Source: Rhododendron vialii (taxonomy: Eukaryota; Streptophyta; Magnoliopsida; Ericales; Ericaceae). Taken from it: 64,000 nucleotides of DNA. Below the pieces are notes generated by a model, which saw nothing but the letters and a program-made list of their open reading frames with translations, had not been told where the DNA came from and did no database searches. Below, in pieces: positions 43,834 through 57,100 of the stretch. Location: NCBI RefSeq assembly GCF_030253575.1, contig NC_080569.1, positions 8,375,501 through 8,439,500 of the forward strand. The letters are read 5' to 3'. A program made the position numbers and the translations under genes. Within the stretch, counting starts at the first letter, position 1. Each line of letters starts with the position of its first letter.

Positions 43834-46800
43834 TATTAAAAGCCACCTCCGGTCCAGCCTTAATACTTGAGCTTGATTGTGATGAGTCTGAATAATCAAG
43901 TACTGTCTTCTTTTCTATCGTGTTTTTGTTTCAAGTGTTAAAAAAGAATGACTAGGAAATGGTTAATATTGTGTAATGATCAGCAACTATATATGCTTTT
44001 GAATTTACTTTAGTTTGATTTTCATGCGGTTTGCTATGCCATGTTCAATTCAAACACGTTTGTTTCTTCTCGCGGAAAAAGCTCCAGGAAAAAAACAGAA
44101 AACTGAACAAAAAGCTTCGTTCACAATAATCACCAACTAGAGGCCGAGGAACACACGATGCGTGTACATTGTGCATGTCAAATTTTGACGTGATATGAAA
44201 AATTTGACCTACGCCCGGCCTTTAGTTGGAATTAAAGACCCAATATCTCTTTTTGGAAAATAATGGCCTAGGACGTGTTTTGATAATTAATACTCGCCAA
44301 AAACATTTTCAGCATTAACTAGGGGTGAGCATGGACCGAATTAGTCCGGTTTTATAGTAATCCAAAAACCAAACCACTACATGCGGATTGTGAATTGAGA
44401 GAACCAAACGAACCCATAAAATTCATAGAACCAAACCAATTCAAAGGCGGTTCGGTTTTGAACCATGGTTCGGTTGAAATTGAGTTATCATTCCCATAAA
44501 CTATTTAAAGTATATAAAATTACATAGATAAGTTAAACCAAAACTTATATTAAAATCATCGAAACTCACAAACATCAACCAACTAAATAAGACTAGAATA
44601 CAAAAAATTGGTGAATGAATAGGGCCATGGAATAAAGTATTAGATTAAGAAATTAGTTACTGAAAAATACAGTAAGAGTGAAAAATTTATGGTGGCTGAT
44701 AATGCCACCACGACAACTTTTTTTAAGGCCACGACTGTTCCTTTTTTCTGACAACATTATCCCTTTGACATTTGTTCCATTAATCCATTAGTTATCTTCT
44801 TTTCACCGCTATGTTTCTCACCACTTCCTCTCTGTTTATCGCCGACCGGCCACTTTCTCTCTTTAACCCCGTTCATCGGAGGCCACTGATCCAAGGTGAG
44901 GATTCAAGATGTTCTCTTTCATCAGTTTCAGGACTCACGTTTCCGTAGAAAATACAAATCATAGCCAACGGTAATCCTTGAGTCAGAACAGATGAAACAA
45001 ATTAAATGGAACGATAATCTTTGAATCAAGCAATACCTCAATCAATTTATTGTACTTAATCTCAAAAGAATCACAAAGGCTTGGTTTGGAAAATGAACAT
45101 AATTTGAAGACATAGGATTCAGAGAAAAATTTCACAAATGGGTTTGCTTTTACTTTCGTCTTCATCCTCTCCGCAATGGAGAATCGGTTCAGATTTGGAG
45201 AAAAAGAGAACACATGTTAATATCACTCCATACTGGGGAGAGATGATCAGCGAAAATAGACAGAATATGGTGTGAAGGAGTAGAGTTGGATCTTGCGGTA
45301 GTTTCATATTTTGGAATTGACAGTGGATCGATCATCAATAAAGACGGCTAAAGACAGTCAGAGAAGAGACAGAGGAGATGGAAGTGGGTTTCTTGCCGAT
45401 AAGTTGAAGAGAGAGAAGGAAAGAGGGGTAAAGTTGTAATGAACAGTCTATTAGTCGTGGCATTAAAAAAAAGGCTCGTGGCATTAACGGTATTGACTAA
45501 GCCCAAACTGTAAACGTTTAGTGTATTGAAATTATAGGAATAAGCTATAATATATAGAAGTTTAGAAAATTAATATTGGAAGTGAAAAAATAGGGTGGTG
45601 GAGCTTAGATAATTAGGAAGTTAAGTTTATTTAGTGTATCTAAACAAATTATATATATGTACATATATCACACGGTTTGGAACTAGAACTGTTAACGTAA
45701 AACCACAAACCAAACTATTAAACACGGTTTCTATTTTTTTTAAATCGAGACCAAACCCTATTATTAAAAAACCAAACCAAATCATTCGGTTTGGATTGGT
45801 TTGGACTGGATTAACGGTTTCATGGTTATTTTGCTCACCCCTAGCATTAACAAATGTTCTCAGCATATTCTTGGCGGGTATTAGTTATCAAAACACGTCC
45901 TGAGCCATCTCTTTTTTGACGTAATTTGGGCTGGGAAAAAAAGACATGTTTACCTATTTTCCTGAATTTCAAGAAACAGGTCAACTACGCAAACAAGGAC
46001 AATGCGGCTTGTGAAATTGTAATAAAATCAAACGCGATAGCAAGAACAAAATCGAAGACTAATGAAAGAGATTTTTCCATCAAACTTTAATGGAGCATCG
46101 ACACATAAAAAAAAATCGTTGATGCAAGGCATACCGATAACAAACGTAAATCAAACGTAAATGACTTAGAAAATAAACTCAGACAAAAATTTAGAGCCAA
46201 AGAAATATAAGTTCTTTGATTTGTTGGAGAGAGTTTACAATGAAGCCTAAATGGACTATTTATTGGAAAATAAAAAAAAATGTAGGAAATAACTTCCAAG
46301 TGTGTAGGACAATGCAATGTGTCTTTTCAACTTCTAGATGAATAGAGATACGCCAAGTGTAAGAAATAATATTAAGACGAATACATAATAATAACAACAA
46401 AATAGGTAGCTTGCTCGTAATTGCTACCTTTCTGTTGATATCGACAGGCGGGTAAAATGTGGTGTAAACAAGACTCAGTCACTCGTTAATTGGGAGCATG
46501 TGATGCTATTAATGTTTGTTTAACTTTGCAAAGTTAGTTTACAATTTACATCATTGAAAGAAAGCAGATAGCATGTGAAGATGAAAAAGTAAAAGACCTC
46601 AATTGTCTAGGAGTGTAACCAAAGCCTCTAAAAATTCGAATTAATTAGTGGTTCCCTTCTCTTGCCTCAACCCTATGCCATTAAAGACACCAAAATAAGT
46701 ATGGCACAAAAAGTACACTAAGAAGGTGATAAAATAAGGATGACACAAAAAGTGAAAAGAGTAGGTGGTAAAATAAAGATGGTCACAAAAAGTACATTAC

Positions 46801-47741
46801 CTTTCAAAAGGAAATTTTGTACCGTTATTTTCAAGCAACAAATTATAATATTTTAACTTGTTGTTCACACTAAGCAACAAACTATTGGTTAATAAAAATA
46901 ACTTGACATTTGGCAGCAACAACTTATTAGCAGTGGAAACAACTTGATATTTTTTTACTCACATACCCATCTGCAACTTAGGAGTATTTGTTAATGGAAA
47001 CAACTTATTTTTCAACAACTTATTGGTTAGTGTAAACAACTAACAACTTGTCAATAATAAGTTCTTTCTCAAAAGAACACTTTTGTAACAAGGCTACACA
47101 AAAATGGTCACACCAAATAGGTGCTCTGCTCTCTCTTTATATATTAAAATAGATGACTTTTTTTTCTCACATTTTCTGGATCAAATCTTACGTGGAAGAC
47201 CACGATTTTTATTACAATCAAAATCATTTCTTACTGTTTTTCTTTGTTAAGTCTGAGAAGCATCATAAACAATAGCACCTATGTTTGGTTGGTGCGGAGG
47301 GATGAGATTGAGCCCCAACTAGCAAAAATGTTCACAAAATGTAACAGTTCATCGATACAGAAACCGACCACAAAATTGACAGAAAACAACAACAATTATT
47401 AGAAATGGACCCATCCTTTGTTTACCGCCAATTCAGTGACTATAGATAATAACTTGCATCGCGACAACAATGACCATAAAAACAACACTGTGGTTTCATA
47501 CTTAAATTGAGTAAGGTATGTTTGTGAAAATTACATGATGGGAGTATATGTGGGGCAACTGCGTAGTTTACAGCAACGATTTAGCACCCTTTAACCTAAG
47601 CAGTCAAATTTAGTTCCATTTTTTCTCTGTGAATTCTACAACAATCAGTGATTCAGCAAAAACAACCTAAGTTTCAAACTAGTTCCCCCCGCGGGATAAT
47701 ACCACGTAAGCGTTGATCTGTCCAGAAACTGCTCAACATCT
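43834..47741. other. Spacer of the right duplication unit
   Basis: Matches 37471-41163 except for the 1.5-kb hAT-like insertion (44320-45843) and the absence of the foldback element and GA repeat. No gene recognised. Confidence 0.6.
44320..45843. mobile_element. TAGGGGTG-type hAT-like element, 1524 bp, inside a palindromic MITE
   Basis: Ends TAGGGGTGAGCA and TGCTCACCCCTA, with a perfect 8-bp duplication GCATTAAC (44312-44319, 45844-45851). It splits palindromic MITE copy 3 (about 44262-45915) at its centre. The interior has a looser inverted pair, TTAAGGCCACGAC (about 44730) against GTCGTGGCATTAA (about 45454). No transposase frame is seen. The left unit keeps the uninterrupted MITE. Confidence 0.85.
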
Positions 47742-50700
47742 TCACTGCACAGTCACCGAACCATCTTGCTTCATTTTGAGGAGACTGCTCTCAATATTCC
47801 GCAATACAGGTTTATAGCTGCAACAGGGTAATTGTATTCGGGTGTTGCTTGCAAAAGTTAGGGGGGAATGATAAACAAGAAAATAATTTGATCAAGAAAA
47901 AAAGAAAGAGATGGCGATCAAGAGAACTTACAGCCGCGCAAGACCATGGTATGCTTGTGTAGCTTGTTGGAGTCGCGCTGAAAGCTGCAAAACGTCTGCT
48001 GATAGTGCCTCTGCTCTGCTTTGTTCTTTAGCAAGGTAGCCCTAGAAAGAGATACACCAACCAAAATGGTAAACATAAGACAATCAGTTAATTTAAAATG
48101 AGCTAAAAACCTAAAATTAACATAACAAAGGGCAGAGACAAAAGACCAAAGAAGCCTCGACCAACTAGCTTATCCCATGAGCCGTTCAAAACAAAAAAAC
48201 TACCTTTTCCCATGAGAAACATGATACTCATATATGTGTCAAAGACAACTAGATCTACAAGCATCAGTCCAAAGAGTTAATTGAAGGAAGAAATTTTCTT
48301 GCCCTAGAAAATGATATTCATACTCCAGTTTTTTTGTAAGAGACCAAGTTAAATACGAATATTAATTCCCTTTTTTTTTTTTGATTGGCAAAAGATGAAT
48401 ATTATTAGAAAACGGGGAAAGGGAAAGGGGATCCAACAAAAAGTTCGACAATACACCAAAAGGGCAGAGCCCATAACACCCAAGGGTCTACCAGGAATAT
48501 TAATTCCCTTTTCCTTCTCACATACGCTACACAGTGAACGCCTACAATACTGCATGCATATAAACACCAAAAGGGGAGGTATTATCTTCAGCCCTAAGAC
48601 CGACCTTGAGGGAAAGAATTTCCGCTGCGTACGCCTGGGGAACAGTCTCATTCCCCACCTCTTTTGTTGCTTCCAGCAGGCTTTTCTGCGTCTCCATGCC
48701 ATTGAATGGCGGTGTACTAGTCTGTTCTGTTCTCAACTTATCTAGCATGCTACGGAGCTCCTCATTTTGCTTAAGACAGTCTTTCACCTGTCATAACCAT
48801 GTCATGCCTATCAATAATTTTGAAAAGGAAAGATATATGATTTCGTGATATAAAGGCAAGAGGTATGCCTATGTACAAAGAATTGTATGGATTGTCAATT
48901 CTGCAAACCACAAGAATAGTAAATGAAAGGAAGATAGGTGTCCTAGTTACAAGTCTTGTAGATAGTAGATCCCATGTAGCTTCAACGTGCATCCACCTCT
49001 TTTTCAAGAACAATAGCAAGGCAAATCCAAATTGTTTGGAATTTTGTCTACGAGCATGATAGCTAACACTTCTTTGCAAATGTGTGCAGTATTTTCCAAA
49101 TATTCAAGTCATATTTTAGATATTGTTCATAATTGCGAATTTGCAACATATTCTCCATTTTCAAACTTCCACTGCGGAACAATTCTCCAACTTAAAGTGA
49201 TGAAACTTCAACAATATCAATCGGTAAGAGAGAAGACCAATAAGTCGAATAATAATACTATAAAAGATAAGGCACGCACAAAAGATAAAGAAGTTAATGA
49301 TTCTCGTTCATTTGACCAGGGAGTTTGGATAATGGATACGTGCAGGGAAAGAAAAATGAAGTGAACAAGCAAGATTCATTTCTTTTTTCCCTTTCATTTT
49401 CCTTCCCGTTCATAAATCCTGAATGAAATGAAAGCCAAAAAACTCAGTGAACAACTGTTTCTGTCCATCTGCAGAATAGATAGATGATACCGCCAAAGTA
49501 AATACTGTACCACAATCAACATTGTCCAGCATTAATTGAAAACCACCTTAGCCTAAAGATCCATAACAAACGTGTTGAAAGCATACCAAATCTGCAAACC
49601 AGGTTCTGTCAAACCTTCAGCACTAAAGTACCTGATTCTCCCAGTGCACTACCACATCCATTGCGTCTTGATAAGCAGATGAAAGGTTAGAATTCTCCTC
49701 AAAAAGCTTCTCTATCTCTGAAGATTGTGAATCAATCTGCCAATAGAAATCAGAAGCAAAAGTGTTTAACCAAAAAAATAGAAGAAGCAATAGTGAACAA
49801 TTATAGTCAGGTCAATGGCTGCATTGAAATTTGAAAGATTTGAAAAGGATCTACCTCCATTAGCAGTTTCTGTCTGCTGCTCTCCAATCTCTCCACCACC
49901 ACTGCCATATCATGCAATTGCTTCTCAAGTCTCTCCTTGTCTTCCTGCAAAATGTAGAAAAGATGGATAAATTAAGCATAACAACTACTAAATCTCAGGC
50001 TAACAATTAAATCAGAAGGCTTTGGTCAAGGATCATTTGGAACTAAATTTGAGGAAATTATTCACAGAAAGTGCCAAATATTGCTGCTTCAGCTGGACAG
50101 TCGATGTTGTAAATACACTAAAAGATAGTCACTTCTATAATACTAGTCCACTACTCATAGCACAAGTATAGAGGTAATATTCAGCCTTTTGCAGGATATA
50201 TATCCCCTCAAAATCATGCTTGAGTTTTCCTGGTATCAAAAACTTATCTATTGAAGTATATAACCAAAGACTCTCACTCACCACTGAAAATGCCCTCTGA
50301 GCAGCTTTCACTGAAACTTCTTCTGCAATGCACAGAATAGGTCATTAGAAGAGAAGGGGAGGTCCCCAAACAAAAAAAGGCACAAATGATGATAAAAATT
50401 GTTAATAAGTGGCACTCCTGATAATGGACATCAAAGCCAGCAGACAAAGAATCAAATTTAACAATAAGTGACAGATCCTGTAATTCAAAGTAAAATCCTC
50501 TGATATCGACAATATAAAATTTGTTGCTCGAGTTGTTCGTTGCGCTGTACACTAAATTGTAACAATTTGCAAAACCAAATCCCACTCCCTTCCAATATAA
50601 AACACAAATAAAAATTGAAATTGCAGTCATTCCCCCTGGCGACTGGTAAGTGCCCTTACTTGCGATGATGATGGTTCAAGAAACATCACTTTTGTCCGAT

Positions 50701-53685
50701 AAGTCTAAGCGTCATTGTCAAGATACAGGGGACCAATCGGTGAGATAAGCATGACCTCAGAGAAAATCGGGGTCCTCGGGGATAACAGGTGACATTAACC
50801 AACCTTAAAGCCTAGCCTTTCGGCTTCATAGCACCTCTATTCATGACCCAAAAGGTATACCCTTCAGTCATACCCCTATGAATGTGCAAGACTATTACAA
50901 ACCTACTTTGTTAAATGAAAGAGAGCCTCAGAGGAGCAGGATTTCAAGTCGATGACTCATCCATAAAAATTAATAAATAAGTCATGAGGTATCTAAAAAA
51001 GAAATGGATTAGCTTGTTGAGATCCAAATTTCCTTTTTCACTTAATGGCTGTAGGGCCGTAGGTAAGTACTACTGCAAGTTATATGGATACCTGAGGTCC
51101 TTTTGGAGATAACTGCAAGTTTCTCTTCCAACTCCTGCTTTTCAGAGACGAGGGAAGACATCCGAGCTTGTTCCTCTGCCAAATGTTGTTGCTCTTGCTG
51201 CCTCAGCAGTGACTCTTGCTATCATTTTGACCAATCATGAGCCGCACATCACGAGAAATTTCCAAGTACAAATCAGAGAATTACAAGGGCTCCCAAGATC
51301 TAACCTCCAACTGGGATTTCAAACTGGCTAGCTCTTTTTCCATGGATTGCATGTAATCTGGTGAAATTCCCATTGTGGTTATGCCACCGAGTGGACCACT
51401 CATTGCTTGTTGCTGCATTGAATTTAATTCTGCTCTCAGAGCTGCTGCATCTTCTTCTGCCTGTAGCCAGAACTAATAAGCAATACAATAAAACTGGTAC
51501 CTACTGAAAAAATCTAATATAACAACTTGCATACACGGTATTGTTCTTCTTCAGCTTCCTTTAAACGTTTCTTGATGGTTCGAAGTTGGGCTGAGAGATC
51601 CTCCTACACTAAATGTCAGAGTCCGTTGGTGAAGAACAGAGAAAAAACAATGTCCAATAACAAATAACTGCAACAATAGTGAAAAAATGGTGTGTACCCG
51701 AGCAACAACTGCAGCATCTTTTTCCATTGCCACATCCTTGAGAGCTTTTCGCAAGGATGGCACAGTATTCTGTTCCTGGACATGAAAATTTGTTTAAAAA
51801 TAAAGAATGTATTCAGCATATCTGCATTCAAAAACTACATCGGTCATATGACTCATTTGGCTGATCAAAGTTCAAGTTGCAAAGTAGATGTCAGGCAGAG
51901 AAATAACACACATGTTGATAAGAAAGAGTAGAATGATCAAATTCAAATAAGAGTAGACATTCTGGCAACAACTTAATTAACCAGAAATTTGGAAAATATG
52001 ATCAGCAATTCACTTCATATTGCAAGGGTTGAGAATTTGGATTGCAGCTTTTATCAGTTTTATCATAGAAAAATTAACCGAATACACCAGCCACAATGTG
52101 GCTCATAATATTTAACCATAAGCAATGTCCACTATTATTTTGTATTTTATTGAGAGACAATAGAAGTGATCACTGCTAAATGTATCCCAAACCCTGCTAT
52201 TAATAATCTCCTGGTCCGTACAACCCCAGCAACCAACCTAATCACATATACTGATAGAAACATGAAGGGAAAATCATCAGATGCTGCAAATTGACATCAG
52301 ATATCTGTTTATAATGGGTCCAATTCTTCTCAAGGGTGGTTTATTTTCCCATCCAGTCATCCACAATTGAGATATCAAGCTCATAATAACAAATATAATA
52401 CTTTCAATGTGATATGAATGGGTATAAAATCCATGGTTGTGCTTTACCAGATCATTTATACGCTTTTGCAGCACATGATTCTCCGCCTCCGTTGTCTGGA
52501 GCTAAAAGGAGAAAGAAATCAGCAGGATAAAACATTAGCAAAGTTCTCATTTGGAACATTAGTACGTCTTTCTGCATTCATAATACCATAGTGACATACC
52601 TTCGAGATCAATTTTACATTATCTTCTTCCAATTCCATATTCTTTCTATGCAGGTCTTTCAGCTGAGATACTAGACCAGTAACATCACTCTGGAATAGAG
52701 CTTAAAGGATTGTCAGTTTTGTTGGCAAAATACCAAAACAAACAAATGAATAACAGCATCCATTGTTCTTCCATCCAAATTCAATAAAGCTCCCCAGGGC
52801 CACGGTTTTCTGGTCACTGTTTACCCAATTCACAGCCAATTTTTATGAATAGGAAAGCTAGGTGTACCATAGAAAAGGTTATGCATTTTTTGGAGTATGC
52901 TACGCATATTTTTGGTGTATGTTATGCATTTTTCTGGTTACTCAGGCACGGGGACACCTTGGAACTATCTGGTCCACAGTTTTGGAGGATGGTACACATT
53001 TTTGGTGCATGGTACGCATACTTTTTAACTCAATGATGACGGATTTTTTTGGTATTACCGTATTAGTTGCTCGTTTCTTCTCTGAAGTTACGAATAGAAG
53101 TGTACGGTAAAACAAAAATAGTTACGCTCTTTTTTTATGCATTTTCTTGGTAACCAAAATTTTTATCACCTATTTTTTTCCCCCCTGAATAAACACATGA
53201 TATGACCACAAAATCGTCCAATAGAGTTGCCTATTCCAGATACATGTACCGAAGTGACATGATAATCCCTCAGAGAGAGAGAGAGAGAGAGAATTAAAAA
53301 TACCTCTGACAGTCGACCGCCGCTCTCTGATTTCTTAATTCCCATGCCATCTGTTCGTAAAAAGCATCCAAACGAAACAAGAAAACCGGAACTTTAACGT
53401 ACACACTAATAACGATATTGGAGAAACCAACGAAAATGAAGGAAGAATTCTAGCAAATAATACCATCGGAATTCGAAGCACTGGTGAGATCGGGCCCGGA
53501 TGAGGTCTTGACTAGTCTCTCTGCTGCTCTCTTTTGTCGAATTTCTTGCAACTGCCAAAAAAAGGATGTAATTCAGCAAAATAATCGTTCACAGGTCGAA
53601 ATACTAACTGTTTCGAGGGATGAGGAAAGAGACGGGATTGGATCTGCACCGTTCGTCGACCAAGAGACGCGTGATGTGCGTCCAT
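47742..53685 (-). CDS. Coiled-coil protein, 449 aa, 15 exons (golgin-like, family not certain)
   Basis: Minus-strand exons: 53685-53650, 53551-53464, 53350-53304, 52689-52600, 52501-52448, 51775-51698, 51603-51535, 51460-51305, 51218-51092, 50322-50282, 49944-49855, 49736-49632, 48787-48605, 48041-47932, 47817-47742. All are GT-AG and in phase, 449 residues plus TGA. The start [12 protein letters not shown] leads into a basic helix [20 protein letters not shown]. From about residue 58 to 420 heptad-like coiled coil dominates, broken by a Gly/Met loop ([17 protein letters not shown]). The conserved-looking tail is [20 protein letters not shown]. There is no membrane helix. Golgins and BLISTER-type proteins have similar composition, but I cannot assign a named family. 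Exons could be missing in the 0.6-kb gaps before exons 4 and 6. Its last two exons were copied into the left unit. Confidence 0.82.
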
Positions 53686-55695
53686 GTTGATAAATAGCGG
53701 TGAATTTGCCTTCGCAGAAGCAGAGAGAGAGAGAGAGAGAGAAGAGATCTTCCCTGAGTTTTTCGCGATCGGTCGGATCACGGCCGCCGAGCCTTTTAGC
53801 CCGATAGGGGGAAGAAACGGGGCATTAGATTATTGACTTGGGCTGGGCTGGGCTGGACTTCGTATAATAAGAGACCAAATAAAGCAGTCCAGGCCCGTCT
53901 AGCAGTAGTAGTAAAGCAGTCCAGCCCATTGGTTCTCTTTTCCTTAATTTATTTAGGTTTAAATAGCTATTTTTAAATTTCCAAAACGGGAAGAAAAAAA
54001 ATCTAACCAAATTCTATAGAAGAAAACCAAATAACTTAAAAAAAAAAAAAAAAGCAGACAAAGCATATGGCTATGTTTGGTTTTGGGACTAGTTGCCATG
54101 GGATTAGTCTCACTATAAACAAAACACTCATCTACAATAACAATAGGAGATTTTAAGGTTTTGATATAAAACTATTGAACGTGGACCGACATTAGTCCCC
54201 AAAGCCAGGTCCAATTTTTTTTTTTTTTTTAACTATTTCATGTGCAGGCACTTAGACCATCACCAACGGAAGAGCCATTTTCGAAGCCAAAGCCATATTT
54301 TGACTTTTAGACCAAAATTCTCTCCTTCAATAGGGAAGCCAATTTGGGAGCTGCAAAATGGCTTGGCCATAAAAATGGCCTAGACCATTTTTTGCAAGGG
54401 TTGTGATCTAATTGCTCTTGAGAGAAATTCAACGAATGTGATCTAACGTCTGCAAGTGGTACACGAACAAATTAATAATGCTTCAACACCATTAGAGCAT
54501 TTTTTTTTTTTTTTGCAAATTTTGACAAAATAAACACTTTTTAGAACATCTCCAGTCTTCACCCATTTTTTTCCCCAAATTTAAGTCAAATTTGGATAAA
54601 AACCCATTTGGGGTAGGCGATGTTCCAATCATCAAACCCAAATTTTAGCCATATATATTTATTTTTTATTTTTTAATGACAGAATGGTAAATAGAGCCAA
54701 TCAAAACAGATCATGTCTCCACCTTCTTCTTCGTTTGCTCACAATCAAAATAACCACTTTCTCTTTCTACATCTTCTTCTTCGTATGCACCTCCAGCAAC
54801 GATCGGCGTCCAGTTTCAAGCAACACAAAGCTTTGATGAACAAAGATCAGATGACAAATCTAGCGAAGACAGCTTCAACAGTCGGTAACTCACCGACTCA
54901 AGCAAAGGTCGACCGGCTCCGACGAAATACAGAAGCTCCAGCTAGGTCTCTCTCTCTAACTAGCCGTTGCAAAAAATGGATCAAGATAAAAATTGTCTCA
55001 GATTTGGGAAAAGAATGGATAAAACCCAAAATAGAAAAGGGGTTAAGATAAAGGATTAGAGATGAATTTTTGTGATTTTTACCCAATTTTTAAATTTGAA
55101 TATTAAAATGGATCAAGACTGAAAATGCTCTAACCAGCCAAAAAAAATGGCTATGGCTCTTTAAAAATACAATAATTCTAGTGACTCTAGTGTGTGTATG
55201 GGGCCCACCACTCATGTGAGTGTGGATGTCTGTTTGGGTGTGAAAATGGGTGTGATACTAGCACCACTCTTAAAAATAACCAGAACTATCGGAGATGCTC
55301 TTATGTGCTAACGAAAAATCAGCATTCGATTTCCGTGATACAAGCTGCTTCAAATCAAAGTTTAGAACACTTTTTTAAGGAATCTTTTAGCTTTATTGGT
55401 AGCGTACCTAAAAGCTTCTGTACTGTACTGTCTTTTTCAAAATGAAATTCGGGTTTGCAAATATCTTGGGCCCATGAGATTTCGGTGTTACTACTGCATT
55501 TGAAATAAAGAAAGATAGGAATGATTAACACATACCTGTCAAACAGGTGCCCCTTGTCCTTCATAATAATTCATCTAAGCACTTTGACATTACTATTAAG
55601 TTTGGAAATTAGTGTTTAAAACACTCCCATTAAGCACCCTGAGGTTATGTCACAATCCCATTTGCTTTGGATTGCTTTTGACAGTGAGCCAGAAA
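53686..55695. other. Spacer between the coiled-coil gene and the small ORF at 55696
   Basis: The first 150 bases include a GA-rich leader of the coiled-coil gene (about 53721-53742). The rest has AT-rich text and nested MITE-like sequences (54250-55310). No supported gene; the 112-residue frame at 54713-55051 lies inside a MITE-like element. Confidence 0.5.
54250..55310. mobile_element. Nested MITE-like elements
   Basis: Inner element about 54492-55133: TTAGAGCATTTT at the left and AAAATGCTCTAA at the right are inverted repeats, with CTCCAGTCTTCACCCATTTT opposed by AAAATGGATCAAGACTGAAA. Outer text on both sides (AGAGCCATTTTCGAAGCC, left; GGCTATGGCTCTTTAAAAA, right) looks like one older element split by the inner one; its ends TTAGACCATCACC and GGAGATGCTCTTA are weakly inverted. 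Target duplications are unclear. Confidence 0.5.
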
Positions 55696-55992
55696 ATGAA
55701 GAGCAAAAAGGCCTGTTTTTGCATCCCAAGCTTGAAGAAGAAGTCCAAGGCTGTATCGTCATCGGAGGAGGAGAAATCATCTTCCCACCCGAAACCTCGC
55801 GGCAAAAGTAGAAGGAATGTTACTACAGATGCCTTTCGTGATCATGATGAAGCCGGCCACGGTACTACCGGAGCGACCAATACCAGCAGCGTGGATGCCG
55901 GGGCAGCTGTTGCGGTGATGGGCGCGGCCTCCGCCATGGGTGGTAGCGCGTGGGGTGGTTCTCACGGCGAAGGCGGAGGCGGTGATGGCTGA
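55696..55992 (+). CDS. Small unrecognised protein, 98 aa
   Basis: ATG at 55696 to TGA at 55990-55992. The N-terminus MKSKKACFCIPSLKKKSK is strongly basic with two Cys, followed by a Ser/Glu/Lys-rich stretch, an Ala-rich segment (DAGAAVAVMGAASAMGG) and a Gly-rich end (GSHGEGGGGDG). No domain is recognised. Coding support is the GC-rich, non-repetitive sequence in AT-rich surroundings, and an acceptor-like TTTTGACAG just upstream (55675-55683) that hints at a spliced leader. The basic Cys-containing start could suit lipid attachment or membrane contact; that is inference. It may be a lineage-specific gene or a fortuitous frame. Confidence 0.5.
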   Translation: MKSKKACFCIPSLKKKSKAVSSSEEEKSSSHPKPRGKSRRNVTTDAFRDHDEAGHGTTGATNTSSVDAGAAVAVMGAASAMGGSAWGGSHGEGGGGDG

Positions 55993-56577
55993 AGCGGTGC
56001 TCGCCGGCCGATGGTGGATTTTTGTTGGGTGTTGTTTGCCATGAATTGGGTTTTCCAGATGAGGAAATAATGTTTGTTGTTACTTTTCTACCCTTTTGCT
56101 TTTGTGCTCTGGCTTTCCCGTGTTTCCATCTTTTCTTTTGTTTGATGTTGGTGTCAATGGTGTGGAGTTCTCAGGGTTGTTTTCGGATTTTACTACTATC
56201 TATTTTCACTGGCAAAAGTTTTCTCCTTGTGGTTCTTGGAATTTGGAAACATTATTCTAGGCTTCGATTTTTTTCCCTCCATGATGACCCAAAGAGGACC
56301 AATCAGGCGTACTAATACGTGAGCGTGAGTGTAAAAACGTCTTTAAAACACATTTCAAGCTATTAAGATTTGCAAGAATGGGTATTAGAGTGCGAGCATA
56401 GAATAAGAATGAAAATTGGGAGCAGAAGCATAAAGTGATTTAGGAAGGAAAAGAGAGCGCACCAAAATTGGAGTAATAAAGGATATTATCTAACAAAATT
56501 AAAGTTGTTTCTCTCATTTATTTAATAGCGTAAATTAGTAGAATTGGCAGATTGTGTTTGAAAGAGACATGTGGGTA

Positions 56578-57100
56578 CAGGGGCGGACCCGTGATTTAGT
56601 TACAGTGGGTCAAATAGCTACAATACATATAATTTGGGACAATACTATTCACATAACAATTTAAATACACCAATTCACACAATCTCTCACATACATGTGG
56701 GGCTCACACATAGTAATGTGTTTGGAGCCCCACATGTATGTGAGAAATTGTATTTGATGTTGTGTTTAAATTGCTGTATGTATAACATTTTTGTATAATT
56801 TGTCTATGCTTGATTTGTCCTTGCAAGAACCTATGCTTGCTTTTGGAGAGAGAGTGTGAGTCTATATATAGACTCGTAGGCTTTGTACATGAGAGAAATG
56901 TACAAAACGCTGACTTCTTTGCATAACGTCATAATCAAAGAGAGCAAAAATTGCAAGTTTCATGGAATTTTCAAGGCAAGAATATTATCCCTTTGGAGTA
57001 AAATTATAAAATACTTCATGAAATTATACCTGCTCTAGGGGTATTTTGGAACTCAGTGGGGTCAAGTGATCCCGTTTGCCCTAGCGTGGGCCTGCCCATG
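56578..57100. mobile_element. hAT-like element with an internal hairpin, about 523 bp
   Basis: Ends CAGGGGCGGACCC and GGGCCTGCCCATG match as inverted repeats at 10 of 13 positions. A perfect 8-bp duplication TGTGGGTA flanks it (56570-56577, 57101-57108). Inside, 56663-56775 is a near-perfect palindrome (TCTCACATACATGTGGGGCT against AGCCCCACATGTATGTGAGA), probably an earlier nested MITE. End sequence is related to the element at 12107-12405. Confidence 0.85.

Noticed and set aside
43000-43870. Frames of 277 and 282 aa over the right wall-protein copy
   Set aside because: One is the shifted continuation of the duplicated gene and the other a repeat shadow; neither starts with the conserved signal peptide.
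52845-53110. Overlapping frames of 63 and 82 aa with repeated FGVCYA/FLVT text
   Set aside because: They come from a short internal repeat (GGTATGTTATGCAT-like) in an intron of the minus-strand coiled-coil gene; no transposon ends or protein family seen.
54713-55051. 112-aa frame
   Set aside because: Lies within a MITE-like element bounded by TTAGAGCATTTT inverted repeats; no protein features.
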